From: Archivesica marissinica | Taxonomy: Eukaryota > Mollusca > Bivalvia > Venerida > Vesicomyidae | Length of the DNA stretch: 64,000 bases | Direction of reading: 5' to 3' | Assembly (NCBI GenBank): GCA_014843695.1 | Contig: CM026401.1 | Coordinates: 24,799,376 to 24,863,375 of the forward strand | Shown here: piece by piece, positions 1-8,584 of the stretch | How positions within the stretch are numbered: position 1 is the first letter of the stretch | How the letters are laid out: each line of letters starts with the position of its first letter | Program-made: the position numbers and the translations under genes | Notes under the pieces: generated by a model | What the model saw: the letters and a program-made list of their open reading frames with translations, nothing else | The model's database searches: none | Told to the model about the DNA's origin: nothing

Positions 1-25
1 ATTATGATCTTCAGCAGATACATGT

Positions 26-40
26 ATATCCAAAAGTAAC
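26..40. repeat. Target-site duplication, 3' side of the LINE
   Basis: The 15 bases ATATCCAAAAGTAAC here recur exactly at 7241-7255. The two copies bracket the minus-strand LINE, and the poly(A) end of the LINE (T-run in plus orientation) starts directly at 41. This is the footprint expected of target-primed reverse transcription. Bases 1-25 are flanking DNA without a recognisable feature. Confidence 0.85.
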
Positions 41-190
41 TTTTTTTTTTAATTTTGTGAGGCCCCTATCGGGTAACCTTCTTTATTTTGATACATAGAT
101 AACATACATACATATTATACATGCATTACATCTATACATACATTGATATCACATATTGTTAAGCATTACATGTATTATTAGTTATTTAAC

Positions 191-193
<3 letters not shown>

Positions 194-229
<36 letters not shown>
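194..229. repeat. (TA)n microsatellite
   Basis: About 18 uninterrupted TA dinucleotides lie in the LINE 3' untranslated region. A simple repeat, probably of slippage origin. Confidence 0.9.
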
Positions 230-232
<3 letters not shown>

Positions 233-403
233 TTTACAAATGTTTTTGATTGAGAATAATGTACCTTGACAGAAAGAGTACCAACATTCCTTAACATTTT
301 GATAGATGGACAAATGCAAGGAGAAAAAAACAACAGCAAAAAGCATAAACGTAGTTGGGTTTAAGTGATCGTTTCCATTTGACAATATTAATGTACTATC
401 TTT

Positions 404-1218
404 TTAAACTCGGGGTTCAGTGCATGATTTAAGAAAAAGAGACCATTTCCGATTGTGTTGCTCTAATTTGTTTCTTTCCAGTGCTATGGCCTTTTCTAGA
501 TTAATTCTTATATCTAAGTATCTTTTAAAATGCTCGAAATGGGGAATAGTTTTCATATACTTCATTCTAAAAAATTTGCACAAAATAATAATGTAATTTA
601 TACATCTGTATGATTTAGAATTTTGTGTTCTACCAAAACATATGTCTGCTAGGTTGAACACAACAGTAATATTCTTGGATATTAAAAATTGAGATAGGTT
701 ATTCCATAATTGTTGGATGTATGCACATTCCCAAAACATATGTTCGATACTTTCGACATGCATGTTACAAAAATCACATATATTAGTTGGCGTCAATTTA
801 CATCTAAATAAGTATGTATTTGTTGGGATAAGCTGCATTAGAAAGCGATATTGAAAACTTCTTAATGTAGTATCTATTGTAGCTTCAAATGTTAATGAAT
901 AAATATGTTTCCAATTCAGGATGTGTTTTGGATACATAGTATTCCACTTCTGTTCTGAGGTTATAGATTCTTCACTTGCTGCTTGTATTTGTATATGATA
1001 TAGAAGTTGATTTGGATTTCTAGATTTTACCAATTTGTCTAACAATGTTTCTTTTCTGGCATGTGTTAAGATTTCTGGGTTTAAGATGGTTAAATATTTC
1101 CTTGGGATACTTTTAGTCAGTTTGAAGTAATTTAGAAATTGGTCTTCATTTATATCAAATAATGATTTAGCTTCATTAAATGAAAATAATTTATTGTTTC
1201 GAAAGTCGTATAATTGCT
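404..1218 (-). pseudogene. LINE ORF2 C-terminal domain with zinc-knuckle-like motif (broken)
   Basis: The minus-strand frame ending at the stop at 404-406 encodes the C-terminal part of the LINE polyprotein. The best landmark is a C-X2-C-X8-H-X4-C cluster (CDFCN...H...C) followed by W/L-rich sequence, the arrangement seen in the C-terminal zinc-binding region of many LINE reverse transcriptases (zf-RVT type). The frame is broken between about 1045 and 1219 relative to the upstream RT frame, so the domain is no longer continuous with the polymerase. Such domains help the RNP recognise RNA or DNA in other LINEs; that is family knowledge, not shown here. The final stop followed by about 360 bp of 3' UTR and poly(A) fits a 3'-complete element. 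Confidence 0.7.
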
Positions 1219-2250
1219 CTACATTCCTTTATCAAACCAATTTTTTATAAATAATGTCTTTCCTTCTGTTTTAATATCCGAGTTGTTCCATATGATATGT
1301 TTTCTTACAGTATCATTGGTTTTGTCGAAATCGGAGTTTACTTTAAACCATGCATACAAAACGTCTTTCAGAAAATTGTTTTTAAAACATATGTTATTAA
1401 TATCTGCTAATGACATGTTGCATTCAAAGATAAAATCTTCTCCAAATTTTTGAAGAGGTGATTCAAAGAAACATTTCCATAACCCTTTATTATCTTTATT
1501 TAAAAATCTTTTCACCCAACATGCTTTAATTGAGTAAAGAAAAGCTTGAATGTCAGTTACCTTTAAACCTCCTTTTTCATACTGTTGCTTCAACACATTT
1601 CGTTTAATTTTGTCCGGTTTACCATCCCATAGAAAACTATATATGGATTTATTGATGTCTTTCATGATATTTACAGAAGGGTTAGATAAAACGGTAAATG
1701 GATATACTAATTTTGGTAACGCAAAGGTCTTGATTACAGTTACTTTGCCTAGAAGTGTTAATTTGCGGTGTTGCCATTGCTTCAAACAGTTTTTAAATTC
1801 TTGTAGTTTTGGTTCTAGATTTAACTTAATGTTCAGTTCTTTATTTGTGCTGAAAACCATTCCCAGAGTTTTTGCATTTTGATTTGTCCAGGTAAATTTT
1901 ATATCATCGCGATATCTTATGTTGGCATCTTTTAATGAACCTATTCTGAGAACTGTTGACTTGAAAGTGTTAAGATTAAGACCTGAAATCGTTCCAAATT
2001 CGGTTATGACCTCTATTAAACGTTCAAATGACTTTTGTTCACCATTATTGATATATGTGGCATCATCTGCGAAAAGCGTTTGTTTTATTTCTCTATTTTT
2101 GATGGTAATTCCTTTAATATCTATATCTTTTGCAATTACGCTGGAAAGTACTTCCATACATATAATAAAAAGAGAAGATGACAGAGGACAACCTTGTCTT
2201 ACACCCCTTTCAATCTGAAACGATTCCGACATATGGCCGTTATTTATTAT
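1219..2250 (-). pseudogene. LINE reverse transcriptase, palm and thumb part
   Basis: The minus-strand reading shows RT block motifs: GVRQGCPLSSSLF just inside the frame, then LFADDATYI, the F/YxDD catalytic box with both metal-binding aspartates, then the GLNLN motif and an LGMVFS stretch. This is the polymerase core that would copy LINE RNA at a nicked target. Its upstream end is cut by the TIR element at 2253-3894; the frame resumes on the far side of that element when the insert and one TA copy are ignored, so the insertion hit a continuous RT. After the thumb the frame breaks near 1219. The methionine at 2232 is internal, not a true start. Confidence 0.85.
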
Positions 2251-2252
2251 TA

Positions 2253-3894
2253 CCGTACATACTCGACTATAAGGCGACCTCGCCTATAAGACGACCCCCC
2301 TACTTTGGTCCTGAAATCTGTGGATTTTGGCATGAACTTGCATATAAGACGGGTTGATAAAATGGTCACCAGAACAAGTATAATTTGCATATTTGGCCAG
2401 GGCAAGTTGATGAAAGTTTGTGCTAATTATGGATAATATTTAACACATTTACTGTGGTATCAACATATTAAGTTTGTTTATTGTTACTCGTGAAAATAAT
2501 AGCTGTTACCAGTGAACAAACAATCTTGATATGTTTAATGCAACTTTAAATGATATTTAATGATATTGTTGTAATGAGAATATTTATTAAAATGTGTTAC
2601 GTTTACATAAATATGTTTCAGGTAGGACAAGCAAGAGATAATCAATGAAACTTCCCTTTTCTGTTATTATTACAGACAATAGTACCAGGTATCATGGGAA
2701 TATCTGAGTGGACGACAATAAGAAGAAGATGGGCATTTCTATAATAAAAAAATAAAACACACAGCAACATGTCTTTGTCTTCAATTCTGGCATTTTTTCA
2801 TTACCAGTAACATTCCCGCATAATCTGCATTTCAATTTAATGTCCTTTCTGGGGTTTGGCAAACTTACGACAATACATAATAATCGTTAATTACATGTTT
2901 TGACCGTCCTTTATATTGTCTAACACCTGCGTACATCTAGTCCGGGGCAACAGAGAGGGACTCCAATAAAATTTGACTTTACTGATTAATCTAATTGGTA
3001 CCCCATGTACGGCCCACTTACCTGTAGACAAATAAAATGGGAATGTTTGCATACAACATGTCAACAGGATTGAAATATACGACGATTTGGCTAATTGCCA
3101 CGGACTGGAAATAGACACAAATTGCCCTCAGGTCGTTTTCTCGATGTGTATTTGGGATTATATCTGCAGGCTAAACAAACACATGCAACACCGTCACGTG
3201 ACTGGCATATCTATAATAGAACAATAAAACGCACAATAACCTGTCTTTGTATTTACAATACGTATGTACAAATATTAATCCAGGCGTTTTAAATAATCCA
3301 GGTGTTTTATGAAATAATGTAGCAATGATGATACTGAGAGTTTTATGACAAAGTAATTATTTCGGTTATGTTTTATTGCCTGCTAATTACTCAATATCAC
3401 CTGTCAATCGCAATAAAATCCACCCTTCTGTCATTCATGGAAACTTTACCAGCCAATCAAATACAAATTAATAACAAAATCAAACAACTAAAACAACATG
3501 GATCATATGTACATGCATAATTAGACAGGTGCGAAAAACCCAGTAGCTGTTTTCCTATTATTTATGCAGAAAATAGTGTACAATGTGAAAGTGGAAACAA
3601 TATCTCGCTAATTGTCACCACCCTTGTATGAAGGATTGAAATTAGAACCCCTAATAATATTTGATTATATATAATATAATTAAAGAACATTTGTAAAGTC
3701 ATAAAAAAATTCAATAAAAGGGAATCCAGCAGATCAAAAATAAAAAAGCTGGTTGGCAATTTAAATTGCCGAGTAGCTAATTTTGACCTTGGAAATCTTG
3801 GGTTAACATTTATTATTTGCTTATAAGACGGGTCCCCAACTATGAGGCCAAACTATGGGGATAAAAACCTCGTCTTATAGGCGAGTATGTACGG
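2253..3894. mobile_element. 1.64-kb TIR DNA element inserted in the LINE (TA target site)
   Basis: The left end reads CCGTACATACTCGACTATAA and the reverse complement of the right end reads CCGTACATACTCGCCTATAA, a near-perfect terminal inverted repeat flanked by TA on both sides (2251-2252 and 3895-3896). Subterminal regions at both ends repeat the motif TATAAGACG several times. No transposase frame is visible inside, so this is a non-autonomous element, likely mobilised by a Tc1/mariner or pogo superfamily enzyme given the TA duplication. A second, partial copy is at 33400-33675 in the opposite orientation. I do not recognise the family by name. Confidence 0.85.
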
Positions 3895-3896
3895 TA

Positions 3897-4642
3897 CACT
3901 GTTTACATTATTGTAGAATAGCTTTACCCATTTAATAAGATTCTCTCCAAAGTTAAAATGTTGCAGACATTTAAATATGAAATCGTGACTGAGACTGTCG
4001 AATGCTTTTTCGTAGTCTGAGAAGAAGGTTTTTATCTTCAAGATATTCAATTATTTCAAATATTAAACGGACATTTTCACCGATATAATGACCTTTCATA
4101 AAACCAGTTTGTTCAGGACTAATAATTTGTGGTAAAGCACTTTTCAGTCTGTTGGCTACTGTTTTGGTAGCAATCTTATAATCAATATTAAGAAGACTGA
4201 TTGGACGCCAATTTGATAGTGATGTATGATCTCTTCCTGATTTTGGTAGTAATGTTATTATGCCTTGTTTTTGGAGGTCTGTTAACTCACCAGTACAAAA
4301 AGAACAGTTTAGCGAATTGACGTAATATTGTTTTAAATCATTCCAGAATATATTGTAGAATTCAGTTGTTAATCCATCCGAACCAGGACTTTTATTATTT
4401 TTCATTTCAAGTAATGAATTCGAGCACTCGTATTCATTTAATAGACCTTCACAATTTACGCTATAATTATGTGACAATTTATTTACTGACTGATTGAAGA
4501 AATTTATCTTTGATGCTGCTATATCACGTTTTTTGTAGAGACTCTTATAGAAAGTCACTTCTTCATTTAAGATGTTTTTGGGACCTACTATTTCGTGTTC
4601 ATTTACATATAATTTGTAATAGTTTTCTTTTCCGCATGTCAT
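3897..4642 (-). pseudogene. LINE reverse transcriptase, fingers part
   Basis: Minus-strand translation gives NNKSPGSDGL, then WRPISLLNIDYKI, then QTGFMKGHYIGENV, the RT0 to RT3-type motifs found at the start of LINE reverse transcriptases, followed in a shifted frame by FFSDYEKAFDSLSHDF, which carries the first catalytic aspartate region. The shift lies near 4030-4050. The low-coordinate end is interrupted by the TIR element at 2253-3894; beyond it the same polymerase continues in frame. The gene is thus broken by one frameshift plus one insertion. Confidence 0.8.
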
Positions 4643-5493
4643 TTCTCAAGGTTTGCAAAATATTTTGTGTTCTTTTCATTTCCTTCAATATGTAAGGCCT
4701 TTGATCTTATCATCATACCATTGACTCGTTGATCGTATAAATTATTGAGTTCTTGTTGTTTATGTATTAGATCTTCTTTATTTTGATCTACATTTATATT
4801 TGATGTTATTAGTTTATTTTCAAGTTCTTCTATTTCATTAGTTAGTCTGGCTTCCTCTTTTATGTCAAGTTTTTTCTTACGTGTAGCATATTTTATAACC
4901 CTAACCCTAACCCTTATATTTCCTTTAATCAATTCCCATAAAACATTTGGACTAGCAGCATGATTGAATTGAACTGTTTCCTTTATACTATTCTTTATTA
5001 TACTTTGGTACTCATTGATAAGCAATAGACTATTGTTTACTTTGAAGTAGCCAGGTCCCCTTTCTTGGTTAATAAAACTTATATTAATTAAAACTATGGA
5101 ATGATCAGTCTTGTATCCTGGTTTAATATTGCATGCCTTTGTAATGTTGCAAAAATGTTCAGACACTAAAAAGAAATCTAACCTGCTAAATATCGGAGGC
5201 TTTGTGTTAGAGTGCCATGTATATTGTAACGACGATTTATTGAGATGTCTCCAAATATCTGTTAAGTTAAAGTGCTGCATTATATTGTTTAATTTCTTTC
5301 TACATTTGGTATGGGTGTCCTTTTGGCCATTCTTTTTGTCCAGATGAATATTTAATATCGTATTATAGTCGCCCCTATTATGAAATTTTTATCGTCGTTT
5401 GTATGTAAAAAATCTTCTAGTTCCATAAATATATTGATATCATCTTTGTTTGGTCCATATATATTTATTATTGTAATTTCTTGATCATTTATT
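4639..5493 (-). pseudogene. LINE endonuclease C-terminal half and linker
   Basis: The minus strand encodes SRLDFFLVS and KTDHSIVLI, the D/H-containing C-terminal motifs of the apurinic-like endonuclease of LINEs, followed by a long K/E-rich linker running into the RT. The frame is disrupted between about 5281 and 5493, so it is not continuous with the N-terminal endonuclease block at 5494-5775. The linker contains an RVRVRV run created by a short telomere-like repeat at 4895-4916. Confidence 0.75.
4895..4916. repeat. Short telomere-like (CCCTAA)n run inside LINE coding sequence
   Basis: Three CCCTAA-type hexamers, AACCCTAACCCTAACCCT, sit in frame within the LINE linker and translate on the minus strand to RVRVRV. 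The flanks are ordinary LINE coding sequence. It could be a slippage product or a repair patch. Confidence 0.75.
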
Positions 5494-5775
5494 TTAAGTT
5501 CTAGTGCAATTAGTCTGCCTTTTATTATTTCTGTAAAATTGTGGACGGTCTATGTTTAGAAGTATCGCTACACCTTCACTATTAGACTTTGTACCACTAA
5601 AATAAGCATCACCCTTCCAGTCTGACTTCCATTTCTTAACAATATCATTTGTTGAGTGCGTCTCTTGCAAAAGACAAATAGAAACATCTTTACTTTTTAG
5701 CCACTGGAACACTTCTAATCGTTTTCGTGTATTTCTGAATCCCCTCACATTAAGAGTACATATTAAGGACTCCAT
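5494..5775 (-). pseudogene. LINE endonuclease N-terminal half
   Basis: From ATG at 5775 the minus strand reads LNVRGFRN (N-type catalytic region) and LLQETHS, the conserved Q-E-T motif whose glutamate binds metal in AP-like LINE endonucleases, then a GVAILL strand. This is the start of the retrotransposon polyprotein; the domain nicks target DNA in related elements. The ATG is chosen because the endonuclease fold begins within a few residues of it. The frame is lost near 5494. Confidence 0.8.
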
Positions 5776-6264
5776 AATACACTGTACAAGAGAGATTTAA
5801 GCGACATAAAGGAAACGATCAAATAGTGTTTTTTTAAACACTTCATATTCGCAGATACTTCGGTCGTGGGCAAGTATAAATTGACAATAGCCTGAAACGA
5901 AATTTTGTTACAAGTGGATGTTGCATCACATGACCTCTGTAAGAATACAAATAAATCATATCTTCCAGAAAAAAAGGTCAGAAAAAAGCGTACTCGTTAC
6001 ATGAAAGTGTATGGGATAGGTCGCGTATACATTACAGCAAATAGATAGATCAATATATATTGCAAATACATTGTATACACGTACAAGTACACATATATCA
6101 ATGAATCAATGAAGCTGATATATATCCTAAGACAAATCGGTAGAAACAAAAAATAAAAAAAAATAAAACGAAAAAACGTTATTGCTTATTGTCAATTGAC
6201 GGGACAGAAACATGTGTCATATCTATATACAAAATAAAAACAAAAAACAACACACACTCATGCA

Positions 6265-6266
<2 letters not shown>

Positions 6267-6300
<34 letters not shown>
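6267..6300. repeat. (CA)n microsatellite
   Basis: About 15 CA dinucleotides with minor interruptions, followed by further CA/TG-rich sequence to about 6400. It lies in the 5' region of the LINE. The plus-strand open frame over it is compositional only. Confidence 0.85.
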
Positions 6301-7240
6301 TGCACCATCACACACCAGCACGCACAAAAGCGTGTGTGTATGCCCACATACAGGTTGTGTATTTATGACACACTATCCATGTGTATGTGTGGCTACCACA
6401 TCCAAACTTCCATAAATCAATAATTACTAACATAATAAACATGGTATGCATACAGACATATATATCGTGACTCTATGATACATACATAGTTTGATAAAGT
6501 TGACTTGCCCTTTCATGGTTACAAAAGAATATTTCATAAGGATTATAATATATTGCTGAAGAACATGTAATATTTTAGTCACGATAATTTCTGTGACATT
6601 TGTCATACTTCTGTTATATCAGTTCATGATCTATAATAGTATGTATATGTAACAAAGATAGTGGACCCAACGCTAACTGTACTAATATCTAGTTCCTCAC
6701 CTGTAAACAACAACGACAACAACGACAACAACAACATCAAAAACACCTTAATGCCTAGACTTGTCATAGCAAAGAACACTCCCGGACCATGTCCCTGATA
6801 ATCTATTAGTGTATCAACTGCCCCTCACTCAATGAGCTTGGACCGTATGTATGAGCAGACGAACGAAAGCACACTTAGATATACATCGGCATACTGGCGG
6901 ACAAGGTAAGGGATTAATCCGCGTTACAACATCTGGTCGTTGCGCTATGTTCCTATGCAAAACACTTTAGCACGTTTACTGTTGTGTAATATTTGATATC
7001 GCTATATATGATCATAATACCATCTGTTTATGCACATACATATAGATAAAGCAAATATGATGTTACACAATGTTATTTATCAAGAAATTACATACATGGA
7101 TTTCATCAAAACGCACCGGAATTGCTAACCTCACATCGTATTATTATTTGAATAGTCATGTGAATATACCGTCCCAATAAAGTATTTCTTCCTGTAAGAA
7201 GAAAAACAGTTGGGATGTGTATTGTAAAGATAATATTATA

Positions 7241-7255
7241 ATATCCAAAAGTAAC
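7241..7255. repeat. Target-site duplication, 5' side of the LINE
   Basis: ATATCCAAAAGTAAC, identical to 26-40. It marks the exact 5' end of the LINE and shows that this end is not truncated by later rearrangement. Confidence 0.85.
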
Positions 7256-7306
7256 TTAACCCTTTCTTTCATAGAGATTTAGTTTAATATACTATTATAT
7301 CTACAT

Positions 7307-8078
7307 TATGGATGTCAACAAGTAGTGATTTTGGTATTCGAGTACTCGGAAAGGTATTCGATCGAGTACTCGAGTACTCGGTTACCGTTACCGTGGATTA
7401 TGCTTCTTGTCTCGTCAATCAGATTGGTCCTGCTTTTAATCAATTCATTGCTTTGATGTGTTGTCAAGTCTTTCAAAGTACTTCCATACCACAGATTTAG
7501 GTGGAGGCATTCTCACAATTCACTTATATTACTATACTACTATTATATTCTAAAGATCTCTTCACAGTTTAACAGCGTTAACGTTAATGGCAAAAGTTAC
7601 GATATTTATTATTTAACAACTATTTCGGTATTGCCCTGCTATGGGTAGCTGCTTAAAGTTCTAACTTGAGTAATCAATTAAGTGTCAATTATAACATCAA
7701 AACAAGTTTCGACCACCAGACAAAAGATGTCATTCACACGACAGTCAATCGGACGACCCGCCTCAGTAGTGACGACAATGATAAAATAATTTGCATCAAA
7801 CTTACGCTTCCCAATCAACACCTTAATTATTCGGTCACTGTAGCTCTGTTGTGATATACAGGTATTGTTAATCACCATGACACGCTGTATATTGCATTGT
7901 TTGGTACAGCGGAAGTTTCGCTAATCCCACTGATCACGATTTGTTCACAGGCAACTCCGTATTTGCGCAAAATAAAGATTTGTTGATTTTATTTTTTTTA
8001 ACCGAGTACTCGATTATCTGAAAAGTATTCGATACTCGGACGTTCGATCGAGTACTCGAGTACTCGTTGACATCCCTA
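7307..8078. mobile_element. 772-bp hAT-type non-autonomous element with 8-bp TSD
   Basis: The left end reads TATGGATGTCAACAAG and the reverse complement of the right end TAGGGATGTCAACGAG. Both ends continue into repeated GAGTACTCG motifs, giving palindrome-rich subterminal regions. The element is bracketed by ATCTACAT at 7299-7306 and 8079-8086, an exact 8-bp duplication typical of hAT transposition. No transposase is seen; short frames within are not protein-like. A related end fragment lies at about 46764-46870. Confidence 0.85.
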
Positions 8079-8165
8079 ATCTACATACAAACAACAGCCA
8101 TTTAGCTATCATGCAGTAGATACGTAGTAGCCATATCTATCCCACCTCCATAGATATTACTGGGA

Positions 8166-8272
8166 CTACATTCTGGCCTTTATTATGAATATTGGTATGG
8201 CTACTACATTGTCAATGGATGTCGTATTGGTAATGGCATCAAGAGGTGCTTCTATGAGGGAAAGGGTTAAAC
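8166..8272 (-). CDS. Possible terminal exon of the minus-strand host gene
   Basis: A pyrimidine-rich tract and AG precede 8272 on the minus strand (TGCTCTCTTTCATGGATATAG). Joining the split codon left by the exon at 8420-8537 gives a short in-frame run ending at TGA at 8239-8241. An AATAAA signal follows at 8179-8184, about 55 bases after the stop, and nothing gene-like is seen further on. This is weaker than the other exons: the coding part is only about ten codons and rests on phase and signals alone. Another frame through the same stretch stays open to about 8166, so the reading frame is uncertain. Confidence 0.35.
8179..8184 (-). promoter_or_regulatory. Candidate polyadenylation signal AATAAA
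   Basis: The hexamer AATAAA on the minus strand lies about 55 bases beyond the proposed stop codon at 8239-8241. This is a plausible position for the 3' end of the split gene. AATAAA is common by chance in AT-rich DNA. Confidence 0.35.
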
Positions 8273-8344
8273 CTATATCCATGAAAGAGAGCAGCAAACA
8301 AACATCAAATAATGAGTTGCACCAAGCTGTGATCTCACTGACAA

Positions 8345-8386
8345 ACTTACTGTGGAGCCAATCTCTGTGTGACATTGGCAATAGAG
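8345..8386 (-). repeat. Duplicated exon end plus 5' splice site
   Basis: This repeats the last ~36 bases of the exon at 8420-8537 together with its donor (minus strand ...GGCTCCACA then GTAAGT). The period is 69 bp (8351 versus 8420), with one or two differences. It lies in the following intron and would offer a second donor downstream of the real one. Confidence 0.75.
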
Positions 8387-8419
8387 GTATGTATGATACA
8401 AGTTGCAAAAACTACTTAC

Positions 8420-8537
8420 TGTGGAGCCAATCTCTGTGTGACAGTGGCAATAGAGGACATGAACGACATGAGTTTCTGGAGTATAGTCTTCACTGAACAC
8501 ACCTCATTCTTCAGTCTATCTATGTCCTGTAACTGGG
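8420..8537 (-). CDS. Internal exon of minus-strand host gene (coiled-coil-like)
   Basis: A 118-bp exon with acceptor TTTGATTTCAG before 8537 and donor GTAAGT after 8420. In the only open frame (two bases, then 38 codons, then two bases) it encodes QLQDIDRLKNEV, then SVKTILQKL and SSIATVTQRLAP, with leucine/isoleucine spacing that looks like a coiled coil. The frame continues exactly from the exon at 15641-15709, the other side of a 7.1-kb intron made almost wholly of the 52-bp array. Its 3' end is duplicated once (8345-8386). I do not recognise the protein. A chance open frame of this length with good splice sites and a matched phase is unlikely but not excluded. Confidence 0.65.
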
Positions 8538-8584
8538 CTGAAATCAAATATAATTTGGTGAATAATAATTTTGGAAATGAGGTA

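Larger units (their letters stand above)
41..7240 (-). mobile_element. Full-length LINE (non-LTR retrotransposon), apurinic-type endonuclease plus RT
   Basis: The element spans 7200 bp between two copies of a 15-bp target-site duplication; about 5.56 kb remain after removing the nested DNA element at 2253-3894. Its 3' end at low coordinates has a poly(A) run (plus-strand T-run at about 41-51) preceded by AATAAA. Reading on the minus strand from 5775 it encodes an exonuclease/endonuclease/phosphatase-type endonuclease, a reverse transcriptase with an FADD catalytic box, and a C-terminal CX2CX8HX4C zinc-knuckle-like motif. The layout suggests an L1/Tx1-like lineage, but that is a family impression and was not tested by phylogeny. 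The 1.46 kb 5' of the endonuclease (5776-7240) shows no ORF1-like frame, so ORF1 is absent or decayed. Several frameshifts and the nested insertion make it inactive. Confidence 0.85.

Noticed and set aside
7312..7878. Small genes within the hAT-type element
   Set aside because: The frames are short, overlap on both strands, show no domain, and lie in a non-autonomous element with intact ends.
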